From CAWANF01 sp963783355 (GTDB taxonomy: Bacteria; Bacteroidota; Rhodothermia; Balneolales; DATFMH01), in assembly GCA_963783355.1 (NCBI GenBank), contig CAWANF010000005.1, forward strand, positions 248,001-312,000: a stretch of 64,000 nucleotides of DNA, in the 5' to 3' direction. The position numbers and the translations under genes are program-made. The notes under the pieces were generated by a model that saw nothing but the letters and a program-made list of their open reading frames with translations, was not told the DNA's origin and searched no databases. Shown piece after piece: positions 34,653 through 44,844 of this stretch (position 1 is its first letter; each line of letters starts with the position of its first letter).

Positions 34653-36067
34653 TGAAAAAAAGGACTGTATACCTGGCCTTCGACCTAGGTGCATCCAATG
34701 GTCGTGCTATACTCGGAATATTAGAGAATAAAAAGCTCACTCTCGAAGAAATTCACCGTTTCGAAACTTATTTGATAGAAGACGGGGAACATCTGAAATG
34801 GGATCTTGGGAAAATATGGAGCCAGCTTCAACTGGGGTTGAAAAAAGCGCTGGATACACATCCGGACATTAAGAGCATTTCGGTCACCTCGTGGGCCGTC
34901 GATTATGTCCCTGTTGATAAAAAAGGAGATCCTGTTCGTTATGCTTACTGTTACCGGGATTCTCGTGTCAGCGGTATGATGGCCAAAGTATTCAAAAAGA
35001 TTAGCCCTGAAGAAATTTACTCTGTTACCGGTATCCAGTTCATGGAGATTAACTCTCTCTATCAACTTATCACAGATACTTTAGAGGAACCTGGATTAAT
35101 TGAAAAAACCGACGGATACCTGATGATCTCGGAATTCTTCAATTTCCTGTTCAGCGGGAAAAGAGTGAATGAAATTTCACAGGCCAGTACCACACAATTC
35201 ATGGATATCAAAAAAGGGGCATGGTCTAAAGAATTGGCAGGTAAATTAAATTTACCGATTGACAAATGGGCTAAAATTGTTCCCTCTGGCACTAAATTGG
35301 GACCTGCAAAGCTAAATCCTTCAATTGAGGTTGTGGCCGGTTTGTCTCACGATACAGCCTGTGCGGTTGCTGCAGTACCGGCACAGAATTTTAATCGCTG
35401 GGCCTATATCAGCTGCGGAACATGGTCGCTGGTCGGAGCAGAGCTGAATGAGCCAATATTGACCGACGAGGCCCGTATGGCTGGCTTCACGAATGAAGCT
35501 GGAATCGATTCAACCATTCGCTTTCTAAAGAACAGGACAGGCCTTTGGGTGTTACAGGAATGTGAGCGAGAATGGAAAGAAGACGGTGATTTTTATACCT
35601 ATGCCGAACTGCTGGAAGAGGCTCAGGAAGTGGATATTGATATACCGATTATCGATTTGAATGATCAGCGCTTTGCCTTTCGTGGTAATATGCAGAAAAA
35701 AATAAGTGATTATTGCCGCGAACATAAGCTTTTTGTCCCGGTGACACATGGTGAATTTACCGCTGTTATCTTGCATAGCCTTGCGGAGAGCTACAATCAA
35801 ACTATAAAAGAACTGGAAACGCTGCTGGAACACAAAATTGATACCATTCACCTGGTGGGTGGAGGCTCCCGTAATGAATGGCTCTGTCAATTAACCGCTG
35901 ATTATACCGGCTGTGAAGTCGTTGCCGGGCCGGTAGAAGCTACGGCTATTGGCAACCTGTTGGTTCAGGCCCAGGCAATGGGCGATATCAAAAAGCATTC
36001 AGATATCCGGAACATCGTAAAGAAGAGTTTCCGGCTTAAACATTATCACCCTGTTCATTCTTTATAA
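34652..36067 (+). CDS. rhaB: L-rhamnulokinase
   Basis: 471 residues, FGGY kinase fold. The first phosphate loop LAFDLGASNGRAILG is at about residues 8-22; SVTSWAVDYVPVD (substrate side), TGIQFMEINSLYQL, and the ADP-binding IHLVGGGSRNEWLCQLTADYTG with GPVEATAIGNLLVQA are typical of rhamnulokinases. The enzyme makes L-rhamnulose 1-phosphate with ATP in the cytosol. It is divergent from rhaI and followed 194 bases later by rhaEW, with a motif copy in each leader. There is no ribosome site before ATG 34652, and no other in-frame start before the conserved domain. Confidence 0.95.
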   Translation: MKKRTVYLAFDLGASNGRAILGILENKKLTLEEIHRFETYLIEDGEHLKWDLGKIWSQLQLGLKKALDTHPDIKSISVTSWAVDYVPVDKKGDPVRYAYCYRDSRVSGMMAKVFKKISPEEIYSVTGIQFMEINSLYQLITDTLEEPGLIEKTDGYLMISEFFNFLFSGKRVNEISQASTTQFMDIKKGAWSKELAGKLNLPIDKWAKIVPSGTKLGPAKLNPSIEVVAGLSHDTACAVAAVPAQNFNRWAYISCGTWSLVGAELNEPILTDEARMAGFTNEAGIDSTIRFLKNRTGLWVLQECEREWKEDGDFYTYAELLEEAQEVDIDIPIIDLNDQRFAFRGNMQKKISDYCREHKLFVPVTHGEFTAVILHSLAESYNQTIKELETLLEHKIDTIHLVGGGSRNEWLCQLTADYTGCEVVAGPVEATAIGNLLVQAQAMGDIKKHSDIRNIVKKSFRLKHYHPVHSL

Positions 36068-36172
36068 TCAAATTTTTATTGTCCATTATTTACAATTATT
36101 TTAAGGAACAGTCGATTGTCAAAGTAAAATTAAATGTATCTTTCAGGTACCACTTATGGGTTAAAAATCAGT

Positions 36173-36180
36173 ACGTGTCA
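36173..36180 (+). promoter_or_regulatory. ACGTGTCA motif variant upstream of rhaEW
   Basis: Seven of eight core bases (CGTGTCA at 36174-36180), oriented with rhaEW, about 82 bases before its ATG. Confidence 0.4.
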
Positions 36181-36261
36181 CACTGAACAACCCGCACTGT
36201 CTTAAAATGACCTAAGTCCAATTAAATAATTACTAACAACTTATTAAGCTTTCATAGTATT

Positions 36262-38440
36262 ATGAAATTTAACCACGTCAAAGATCTGTGGGATGATGCC
36301 TATGCCCGTACCCTGGATCCTCTGCAAAGATTGGTATATCGATCAAATTTATTGGGTAATGATTGGAGAATTACCAATACCGGCGGGGGTAACACCTCTG
36401 CAAAACTTCAGGAAACGGATCCTATTACCGGTGAATCCGTAGAAGTGTTATGGGTTAAAGGCTCCGGCGGAGATTTGAGAACGTCGAAAAAAGAGAACTT
36501 TGCTTCTCTTTATCAAAAGCGGCTCCTTGATTTACAGTCCATATATGCCAAAATGGAATCTCGCGGACCGAAGACACCGGCCGAAGACAAAATGGTTGGC
36601 ATGTACACACATTGTACATTCAACTTAAACAGCCGCGCCCCGTCCATTGATACTCCACTTCACAGTTTTATCCCGCATAAGCATGTCGACCATACGCATC
36701 CTGTGGCCTGTATCGCTTTGGCAACGGCCGGAAATGGCAAGGAACTGACAGAAAAAATTTATGGGGACGAAGTCATCTGGACTGATTGGCAGCGTCCCGG
36801 TTTTGAACTGGGATTGACCCTTCAGGAAATTTGTAAAAAGCACCCTGAAGCCAAAGGAGTGATGCTCGGCGGACATGGGTTGATCAACTGGGCCGATGAC
36901 GATAAAGAATGTTATCATCTGAGCCTTCAGCTTATCGATAAAGCAGCCGCCTATCTTGCCGAACACGACAAAGGTGCTTCAACTTTTGGTGGCGCCAAAT
37001 ACGATTCTCTTCCCGATGCCGATCGTACTAATATCCTGACTGGAATCCTGCCATGGCTGAGGGGAAAAGTAAGTGTTGAAAAACGCTTCATTGGCACCGT
37101 AGATTTTGGCAAAGAAATTCTTGGCTTCATAAACTCAAATGACGCTCCCCGTTTGGCAGAGCTCGGAACCTCGTGTCCGGATCACTTTCTGCGAACCAAA
37201 ATTAAACCTCTTTATGTCGACTGGATTCCTCAAAGTTCGAATTTGTCGGATTTAAAAAACAAATTGGAAGCCGGGCTCGAACAGTATCAAAAAGACTATA
37301 AAGCATACTACGAGGAACATAAACATTCCAATTCCCCGGCTATTCGCGTTTCATTTCCTTCCGTAATTTTAATCCCCGGAATCGGCATGATAACCTGGGG
37401 AAAAAACAAGAGTGAATCGAGGGTTACAGCCGAATTTTATAACGCTGCTGTTTTGGTAATGAAAGGAGCCGAATCGGTTTCTACATACACAGCCCTGCCC
37501 CGCCAGGAAGCTTTTGATATTGAATACTGGCTCCTCGAGGAGGCCAAGCTTAAACGCATGCCAGCCGAAAAAGAAATGGCGCGTAAAATAGTGGCTGTCG
37601 TCGGAGCTGGAAGCGGTATTGGCAGAGAATTGGCAGATCGATTGATTCGTGACGGAGCCACCGTCGCGGCGTTGGATTTGAACGAAGGAAGCGCGAAAGA
37701 TACTGCGAAATCTATCCTGGATAAAATCGGGATGGGAATAGGCGTAGCCGGTTCCGGTATCAGTGGTTCCGGGGATGTCATCGGCCTTGGCTGCGATGTC
37801 ACGGATCGTAATTCCATCAACAAAGCCCTGTCGCAAATCCTTTTGGCCTATGGCGGACTGGATTCCGTGGCCGTGACTGCCGGCATTTATGTGAGCCCCG
37901 ATACGAATGGACACACACCGGACAACGGCTGGACTAAAAGTTTTGCTATCAACGCTACCGGACCTTATTTCGTGATGGATGAAGCTGCAAAAATTTGGAA
38001 GGAACAGCAGCTATCCGGAAGCGCTGTTGTCACAACCAGTGTCAACGGGGTTGTTTCGAAACGGGGCAGTTTTGCATACGATGCCAGTAAAGCGGCCGCC
38101 GATCATCTTAATCAGGGAAATGGCCATCGATCTGGCACCTTTGGTCCGGGTTAACGGAGTTGCACCTGCAACCGTCGTGGAAGGCAGTTCGATGTTCCCG
38201 CGTGATCGGGTTATGGCTTCACTTTCAAAATACAATATTGAATACAACGATAATGAAGACACGGAGACGCTTCGTTCCAAACTGGCTAATTTTTATGCCA
38301 TGCGAACACTAACGAAACAACCGATTACGCCCAAAGATCAGGCTGAGGCAATCTATCTCCTGCTTTCCGATCGTTTTAGCAAAACCACCGGTCAAATCAT
38401 CAATGTAGATGGTGGTTTGATCGACGCATTTATGCGATAA
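36262..38440 (+). CDS. rhaEW: Bifunctional rhamnulose-1-phosphate aldolase / lactaldehyde dehydrogenase, frameshift near 38117
   Basis: The first frame (36262-38154) gives an aldolase-class-II domain with NTGGGNTSAK, WVKGSGGD, DTPLHSF, HVDHTHP and LGGHGLI (zinc histidines), then an SDR domain from about 440 (VAVVGAGSGIGRELAD). It turns to nonsense after AADHL. A second frame (to 38440) carries REMAIDLAPLVRVNGVAPATVV and GQIINVDGGLIDAFMR, the normal SDR end. One extra base near 38117 (CTTAATC) explains the break; without it the protein is about 725 residues. The aldolase splits rhamnulose 1-phosphate to DHAP and L-lactaldehyde, and the SDR oxidises the latter to L-lactate. Tyr and Lys of the SDR active site (YDASKAA) lie before the break. 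Confidence 0.88.
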
Positions 38441-38451
38441 TCTTAATACTG

Positions 38452-38487
38452 GCAGAGATCTTATGGGAGGATCTCTGCTCGTTTTTT
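38452..38487 (+). terminator. Rho-independent terminator after rhaEW
   Basis: GCAGAGATC and GATCTCTGC form a 9-bp stem around a 9-base loop, followed by TCG and six T, 11 bases after the stop codon. Confidence 0.88.
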
Positions 38488-38744
38488 GACCAGAAAATCC
38501 CCGATATTTAAACACTTTAGTAGTGATGGCGAACGGTAATTTTATGTACCGGTGCAACAGGATTCACTTTAATTCGTATTCTTCAATAATTATGTGATTT
38601 ATTTAGGAATTCTTTCGAATTAAGTTTGTAATCTTAACTTAATTGCAGTTTATTTTAGTTACATAAATCTGCAAACCATTGGAATTGCGGCGAAGCTGTA
38701 ATCTAATATATTATTTTCAGATTTTAAGATGTAAGGGAATCATT

Positions 38745-39956
38745 TTGGAACCAAACGCAAACTATGATATGAAAAAAGGTTTTGGAGTTTTTGAGCTTGT
38801 CGATCGTCTGCGCCGTGCCGAATTTATCGAAAGAATGTCAATTAAACACCTCACAGGTTGGTTTGTTGCAGCCCCTGCTTACGAATACAAACATAAATTC
38901 GGATATCATGCCTGGAATCATGCCGAACACACCGACTGGATCCGTGAACGACTGGATCTATTACGTGGCGGACATGCCGACATCAACATCGATCCTTCAT
39001 TGGAACAATGGGTCAAAACGGTACTGGATGCTCCAAATCAATATGCCTTCATCCGGGGTTCGTACTTAGTTTTAAAAAAAGCGCTTTTGGAATTTTACCG
39101 TGAAACCGTAACCAAATGCGATTCATCAGCTAATGCGGCTGATATCTATTTGATAAAACGGATCATCCCGGAAATCGAAGACCAAATCCAATGGGCTCTG
39201 GCTGTTTTGGATCAAGATCCCGATCCCCAAAGCTCAACTAAATGGGCTCAGTTTCTGGAATATATGCTGGCTGATATCGGTGGAATCCTTTGCAAGAGTA
39301 CTCATCTTAATACTAACGATTCGAGTTATGAAGAATTGGTTCCTTTTAAAATGCCCGATAATATCGTCTTCGATGATCGCATTAGTGACAAGCCGTTAAT
39401 GGCTCATGAAAAGAAATTAAAATTATCTTTCACTGAATCCGTAACAGAACAATTCCGTGTTTTTTTCAACGAGGTTTATGCGGCATCAATGGCGGCAACC
39501 ATCGTATTTGATTCTTTTGATAAGAATATGCCGTGGGGACTTATTCATGATATTACACGTCAATTCTGGGATGAAACGCGTCACTCCGAATTCGGTGCCG
39601 TACGCCTGAAAGAATTGGGACTGGCTCCCGATCGCTGCAATCAAACGCTCTTCAAGTTCAGCCTCTCCATGCCGCTTATCAACCGGTTATGTTACCTTAC
39701 GATGATGCTCGAACCGCATTTCATGCCAAGGAAAAAACCACGGTTCCGAGAATATACGCAAGCCGGAGATTTTCGCTCCCAGTTATTTGCCGATCACGAT
39801 TGGTCCGATGAAATCAACCATGTGAAATACGGAAAACAATGGCTCGATAAACTGCTTGAAAATGACGCACGTGACATCGAAAAAATAAAGGAAGAGACCC
39901 AGGAAATCATCAATCGTATTGCTGGTAAAAGTGTTGATGAACTCTCTCCGTTTTAA
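38745..39956 (+). CDS. Ferritin-like diiron-type protein (DUF455-like)
   Basis: Mostly helical, about 404 residues. Two ExxH metal motifs are spaced as in ferritin-like folds: FWDETRHSEFGAVRLKELG and WSDEINHVKYGKQWLDKLL. A further acidic-histidine pair lies in AWNHAEHTDWIRERL. This resembles DUF455/MiaE-like proteins, which bind a dimetal centre. The start is uncertain: TTG 38745 has AAGGGA upstream, ATG 38769 (MKKGFGVF) has no ribosome site, and the frame is open back to 38679. It lies between rhaEW (with terminator) and the aldose-epimerase-like gene, so a link with deoxysugar metabolism is only by position. No signal peptide. Confidence 0.55.
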   Translation: MEPNANYDMKKGFGVFELVDRLRRAEFIERMSIKHLTGWFVAAPAYEYKHKFGYHAWNHAEHTDWIRERLDLLRGGHADINIDPSLEQWVKTVLDAPNQYAFIRGSYLVLKKALLEFYRETVTKCDSSANAADIYLIKRIIPEIEDQIQWALAVLDQDPDPQSSTKWAQFLEYMLADIGGILCKSTHLNTNDSSYEELVPFKMPDNIVFDDRISDKPLMAHEKKLKLSFTESVTEQFRVFFNEVYAASMAATIVFDSFDKNMPWGLIHDITRQFWDETRHSEFGAVRLKELGLAPDRCNQTLFKFSLSMPLINRLCYLTMMLEPHFMPRKKPRFREYTQAGDFRSQLFADHDWSDEINHVKYGKQWLDKLLENDARDIEKIKEETQEIINRIAGKSVDELSPF

Positions 39957-40021
39957 TTGTATTTGTATTCAGTTTACTGAGAAAAGCTTCAGGTTTTAAC
40001 TATACAAGATTAATCCTAAAA

Positions 40022-40029
40022 TCGTGTCA
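40022..40029 (+). promoter_or_regulatory. TCGTGTCA motif at the epimerase-like gene start
   Basis: Exact eight-base match. It ends two bases before the TTG start at 40032, an arrangement close to that at rhaB. No ribosome site is seen. Confidence 0.5.
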
Positions 40030-40031
40030 TC

Positions 40032-40878
40032 TTGTTGTATTTAAATAACGATGTGCTTTCGGTGCATCTTATTGATCCGGTTTCGGATTTCGATCGGCTT
40101 GGCCCTCGTTTTTGCACCGGAGGATATATTTACCAGGTTGATAAGAAAGACATCGGTCCTCTTTTGGCAGGACCCTATTATCCTGCCGAATTCCCTCCTG
40201 TTTCTGACGGGCAGGGACTCCCTGAAGTGTTTCAGGCTACCCTTTTACAAGATGATATCTCAGATGGCGATCCCCTTATCATATTTGGTGTGGGTTTGAT
40301 AAAATATCATCATGATATCCATGAAATGAGGAAGAAAGATGCCGTACTCGAATTCTGTAAATGGGATATTGAACTGACGACGGAGTCTGTTCGTATGACG
40401 ACCGTTTTTAATCATAATCAATGGTCATATAAAATGACACGACAGGTTTCATTGAATGAAAACAGCGTAAAGATAAGCACCAAACTTCAGAATCTGTCAA
40501 ATATTGAAATGCCATTTCGATGGTTTGCCCACCCTTTTTTCCAGCCAAACCAAAACGGAGATTGCGGTACTTTTGATTTCAAAACTTCACTTAATCCAAA
40601 TCCCGGTTTTTCACTTTCTGAAGAAGGCATATTGAAAATGAAACCGGATCACGACTGGGAGGCCGGACATTACGAACTCGTAAACGATGTATCCGGGAAT
40701 AATAATGGATGCAAGGATATACCACCCATCCGGCCAATCTATATCAATGAAGGGCGATTTTCCCATGTTGAAGCTGGCTTTATGGGCAAATAAACGAACC
40801 TTTTCAACGGAACCCTTTTTTGAAAAAACATTACTTCCCGAAGAAGAGGCGGCCTGGAGCTTAGTATATGATTTTTAG
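40032..40878 (+). CDS. Aldose 1-epimerase-like protein, one frameshift near 40760
   Basis: The first frame (40032-40793) has LGPRFCTGGYIYQV, KWDIELT and PFRWFAHPFF, the substrate-site histidine region of mutarotase-fold proteins. It then degenerates. The second frame (ends 40878) carries DFPMLKLALWANKRTFSTEPFFEKTLLPEEEAAWSLVYDF, which is the expected C-terminal end. One extra base near GGGCGATTTTCCC joins them to about 281 residues. It would interconvert anomers of an aldose before isomerisation or act as a binding fold. Its start is TTG, with an in-frame stop only 13 bases upstream, so no longer form is possible. The gene converges on fucI. Confidence 0.7.
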
Positions 40879-40885
40879 AGCTGCA

Positions 40886-40915
40886 AGTACGGACATAGCA
40901 TGCTACGTCCGTACT
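40886..40915. repeat. 30-bp near-perfect palindrome between convergent genes
   Basis: AGTACGGACATAGCA followed by TGCTACGTCCGTACT; 14 of 15 positions pair, and the odd one becomes G-U on the minus strand. It sits between the stops of the epimerase-like gene (40878) and fucI (40939). It lacks a T-run, so it may be a two-way hairpin terminator or 3' stabiliser. Confidence 0.7.
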
Positions 40916-40938
40916 GTTATAATTCGCTTTATTTATCT

Positions 40939-42755
40939 TTAATACCTGGTTTTCCCAAAAACAGGCCCATAATTTTTGCAAGCCCTGAAATCGGCCCCCG
41001 TCAGACTCCATAGAACCATAAGAATCCCATACACCGGGCCGGAAGATTCTTTCCCCGGGCACATTATGCATAGCCACCGGTATACGTAAAATAGAGGCCA
41101 GTGTAATCCATTCATCACCCACGTGTCCGTAAGTCAAAACGCCATGATTGGATCCCCAGGAATTCATAACAGAATAAACACTGGCAAAAGCATCCTGGCC
41201 TGTCAGCCGGGGAACAAACCATGTTGTCGGCCACGTGGGATCGGTTCTCTGATCTAATATGTTATGAACATCATCAGGTAAATCAACAGTGAAGCCTTCC
41301 GCAATCTGTAGTACAGGACCGACTCCTTTTACTAAATTTATGCGACTCATGGTAACTGGTATATCTCCCTTTGTCAGAAAATTGGACGAATAGCCTCCAC
41401 CTCTGAAATATTCATGATTTGCCGGACACCACTTTGTTGCTTTGAGACAGGCTTCAACATCTTCCGGGTTGATATCCCAATATTTTTTCATCACCGGTTT
41501 CCCATCATGAGACTGATATCCTGAACCATCAAGAGCAGCTGATCCGGAATTAATAAAATGGATAAATCCATTTTGAGCTTTTCCTGTCAATTTCTTTCCG
41601 GTAACACGTTCCACTGCTTCCGGACTCCAAAAGGTGCGAATATCTCCAAATACCTGGGCAGTTCCGGTTAATAAATGCCCTAATAGCATACAGACGCCAT
41701 TAAGAGTATCATTTTCCGTTGCTACAATGAAAGGTTCCCGGATGCCATTCCAGTCGAAGGACGAATTTAAAATAGCTTCAGGGAAATCACCATTCGGGAA
41801 GTGATCCGTCCACTGTCTTTGACCCTGAAAACCGGAAACTATCGCATTATGCCCCAGCGATTCTTCCTCGTAACCAATGGCCTTCAAAGCGGGATTCCCA
41901 ACCATAAGATCGCGAAAGATTAAGGTCATTTTTACAACCATCTCCCAGACCTCGTCTTTTTTCTTACGGTTGAACTGTTTATCGGAAGGGTTGGGATCGA
42001 TCACCTTCTTCACAATACATTTCTACCCACTGCATGGCATGTTTGAACTCTTCTTTGTCGTAAATATTTTCCTCAAACCGGCGTGTTATTTCCGACATAT
42101 CAACCTGTTCGCATCGCATTCCCAGATAATCTTCAAAAAAATCCTCATTTATCATCGATCCGGCGATACCCATAGACACGGAACCTATTGCCAGGTATGA
42201 TTTACCACGTATTTCGGCAAGCGTAAGCCCTGCTTTAATAAAGCGCAATATTTTTTTCTGAACATCTTCCGGAATTTCAAAATCATCTTTGTCTTGTACG
42301 TCTTTCCCATAAATAGCGAATACCGGCAACCCCTTTTGATTATGCGCCGCTTTTGTCGCCGCCAGATAGACCGCACCGGGCCTTTCACTCCCGTTAAATC
42401 CCCATATGGCTTTGGGATACCACGGATGCATATCCATCGTTTCAGCACCATAACACCAGCTTCTTGTTACCGACAACGAAACGCCAACGCCTGCCTGTTC
42501 AAATTTTTTAGCCGCCATTGCAGCCTCAGCCACCCCTCCAATACAAGTATCCGCAATCACACATTCCACAGGCAAACCATTGGCATGCCTTATATTTTCT
42601 GTAATAAAAGCCGCGGCTTTTTTTGCCATTTCCATCGTCTGATTTTCAAGCGACTCCCGTACTCCTTTTCTGCGTCCATCGATAACCGGACGTATTCCAA
42701 CTTTGGGAATAATCCCAATCAAACGTTCATTTGGTTCTGATTTTTCAAATGTCAT
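40939..42755 (-). pseudogene. fucI: L-fucose isomerase, broken by two frameshifts
   Basis: The N-terminal piece (42755-41979) has GIIPKVGIRPVIDGRRKGVRE, ADTCIGGVAEAA and ETMDMHPWYPKAIWGFNGSERPGAVYLAA. The second (42013 down) has EESLGHNAIVSGFQGQRQWTDHFPNGDFPEA, TENDTLNGVCMLLGH, HEYFRGGGYSSNFL and GPVLQIAEG. Removing one base near 41995 joins them (…CEEGIDPNP…). Removing one G from a five-G run near 40994 restores the normal end DFRACKNYGPVFGKTRY with stop at 40939-40941. The whole is about 604 residues, as in E. coli FucI (591). The metal ligands Glu and Asp (E in EESLGH region, D in ENDTLNG) and the final His are in place. The enzyme converts L-fucose to L-fuculose (and D-arabinose to ribulose). 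Confidence 0.88.
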
Positions 42756-42835
42756 ATATGTCCCCTGTTACTAATTTTGATGAAAATATTCTTCAATTCT
42801 CTTGAATAGATCTCAAACTCTGATTCAGATAGAAA

Positions 42836-43060
42836 TCACGATATATACTTATTTCGATTCTTCCATATGTAGAGTAAGCCGATTAATGTTATCAGTCCAC
42901 CCCACCACAAATCAGGATGAACGCTTTCGAGAACGGATGTTCCCGGAAGATTGTAAAACAGGTTGATAACACCGGCTAATACGATGAGTGAGCCAATAAT
43001 GGATAATAGATAACCTACAAAATACCAGATTGGCCTCATCCCTTTTTGTTCCATATTCAT
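42836..43060 (-). CDS. Small two-helix membrane protein
   Basis: 74 residues with two hydrophobic segments (YFVGYLLSIIGSLIVLAGVINL and GLITLIGLLYIW) separated by a short loop (GTSVLESVHPDLWWG). It lies between the sodium symporter and fucI on the same strand, with 88 and 80 bases on either side. Small proteins beside SSS transporters sometimes serve as accessory subunits; this is only by analogy. Function unknown. Confidence 0.6.
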   Translation of the reverse strand: MNMEQKGMRPIWYFVGYLLSIIGSLIVLAGVINLFYNLPGTSVLESVHPDLWWGGLITLIGLLYIWKNRNKYIS

Positions 43061-43148
43061 AGCATTTTTCCGCTATTGGTTATTAATTTTTTTAAAAGAC
43101 GACTGGTATCATTTTGTATTTGCCTTCGGTTTTTAAATAATTCTGGTT

Positions 43149-44810
43149 TTACCAGAAGTAAATATTCAAAACGATAAAGATTACAAATGTAATTCCGGCC
43201 CAAAATTCCGGTTTCTGATAATACTTGTATTCTTTGGTTTCGATTTTTTCTGAAAATTGTCTGACCAGTCCATTAAGTTCTTCTTCGGAGAGCGGGGTTG
43301 TAAAGAAACTCACAAAAATTGCAATGCCTCCTGATATGACCGAAGCCCACCATGCCCGCCAAAAATTAGCCGCCATCACACTGGCCTGAGCCGTCGGGGT
43401 AATGGCGCTCGGTGTAATCCATCCAAACTGCAAAGCCAGGAACATAGCCAGAGAGCTGACCATCCCAATGAGCATTCCCCAAAAGGCACCATCCGCCGTA
43501 ATTCTTTTTGAAAACATGCCAAGCAATATGATAGCAGCCGTAGGTGCCAGAATAAATGATACAATCGCCTGCAGGAAATCTATGATTGTTGGCATGCTTC
43601 GTGCCCAATAAGCCGCTGCGATACTCAACAAAATGCCTACAACCGTTGCGATACGTCCCATCCTGAGCAATTCATCTTTTGTAGCTTCCTTATTGATCAC
43701 GGATTGGTAAATATCGTATGTCCAAACTGCATTAAAGGCACTCATATTACCAGCCTGACCTGCCATAAACATGGCGACTAATGTCGTGACTCCCAATCCA
43801 ATCATCCCAGATGGAAAATATCGTATCATCAATAGGGGAATTACCGAATCGTAATTAACTGAATTCCCGTTTTTTAGCAGCGCAAAACCACTATGTGGAT
43901 CATGTAACAATGCCAATGCCACCATGCCCGATCCCACTACCGCAAAACCCAGCAATAATTTAAAATAGGAGCCAATAATAGGGGTCATTCTTGCCGATCG
44001 CAGGTCTTTGGCGGAAAAAGCACGTTGAATAATCAGAAAATCTGTCGTCCAGTATCCGAATGAAACTGAAAAGCCAAGGCCAAGAACCAAGCCAGCCCAG
44101 GTTACCATCATCGGATTATTTTCCGGTGCACCTGCCGTTGACCAGATATGTGTGTACATCTCAGGTATGTGGTGCATAATCTCGGCCGGAGTGCCCAGAT
44201 CAATGATTCCTAAAATGGGAATTAATAATATCCCGGCCCAAATGAGGAAAAATTGCATTATCTCGGTAAACATGGCCGATAATAATCCGCTTAAGGTTAT
44301 ATAAAGGGCCACCAAACCCGCAGAAAGCCAAATACAAAGATCCCAATTCCAGCCAACAAACGTATGCAGTACCAGTGCCAGGGCATATAAAGCAATACCC
44401 GAAACCAGGACCATCATGACAGTAAATGCAATTGCATTTAAAAGCCTGGTTTTTTCATCAAATCGCTCTTTCAGATATCCCGGTATCGATTTGATCTTAT
44501 GCTTATAATAAAAGGGCATCATAAATACCCCCAGGAATAACATTGCCGGAATAGCTCCAATCAAATAAAAATGAGCAGCAAACATTCCGTATTTTACGGT
44601 TTGCCCGGCATAGCCAATTACTTCCATGGCTCCCATATTAGCGGACATGAAAGCGATTCCCGTAACCCAAGCACTGTTTTTACGACCAGCCAGGAAAAAG
44701 TCGTTATCGGTATTTGTAAAACGTCTTAGATAAAAACCAAGCCCCACAACAAAACCGATATAAACCAGGAAAATCGCCCAGTCAATTATTGATAAATGAA
44801 TGATATCCAT
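43149..44810 (-). CDS. Sodium:solute symporter (SSS family), sugar-type
   Basis: 553 residues, about 14 predicted membrane helices. The N-terminal helix pair and loop read WAIFLVYIGFVVGLGFYLRR with DNDFFLAGRKNSAWVTGIAFMSANMGAMEVIGYAG, the SSS signature with sugar-transporter-like features. The family co-transports a solute with sodium across the inner membrane. Within the fucI array it probably imports L-fucose, L-rhamnose or a related sugar. It is followed by a small membrane protein and preceded by a lipoprotein gene 34 bases upstream. Distinct in sequence from the second SSS gene at 59.4 kb. Confidence 0.88.
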   Translation of the reverse strand: MDIIHLSIIDWAIFLVYIGFVVGLGFYLRRFTNTDNDFFLAGRKNSAWVTGIAFMSANMGAMEVIGYAGQTVKYGMFAAHFYLIGAIPAMLFLGVFMMPFYYKHKIKSIPGYLKERFDEKTRLLNAIAFTVMMVLVSGIALYALALVLHTFVGWNWDLCIWLSAGLVALYITLSGLLSAMFTEIMQFFLIWAGILLIPILGIIDLGTPAEIMHHIPEMYTHIWSTAGAPENNPMMVTWAGLVLGLGFSVSFGYWTTDFLIIQRAFSAKDLRSARMTPIIGSYFKLLLGFAVVGSGMVALALLHDPHSGFALLKNGNSVNYDSVIPLLMIRYFPSGMIGLGVTTLVAMFMAGQAGNMSAFNAVWTYDIYQSVINKEATKDELLRMGRIATVVGILLSIAAAYWARSMPTIIDFLQAIVSFILAPTAAIILLGMFSKRITADGAFWGMLIGMVSSLAMFLALQFGWITPSAITPTAQASVMAANFWRAWWASVISGGIAIFVSFFTTPLSEEELNGLVRQFSEKIETKEYKYYQKPEFWAGITFVIFIVLNIYFW

Positions 44811-44844
44811 ACCATATGCCTAAATAGTAAAGACAATAGAGCTG

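Noticed and set aside
34970..34978. TCGTGTCA inside rhaB
   Set aside because: It falls in coding sequence (Arg-Val-Ser codons) with no gene start nearby; counted as background for the motif.
37369..37914. Minus-strand open frame of 181 codons inside rhaEW
   Set aside because: It lies opposite conserved aldolase/SDR sequence and shows no family features.
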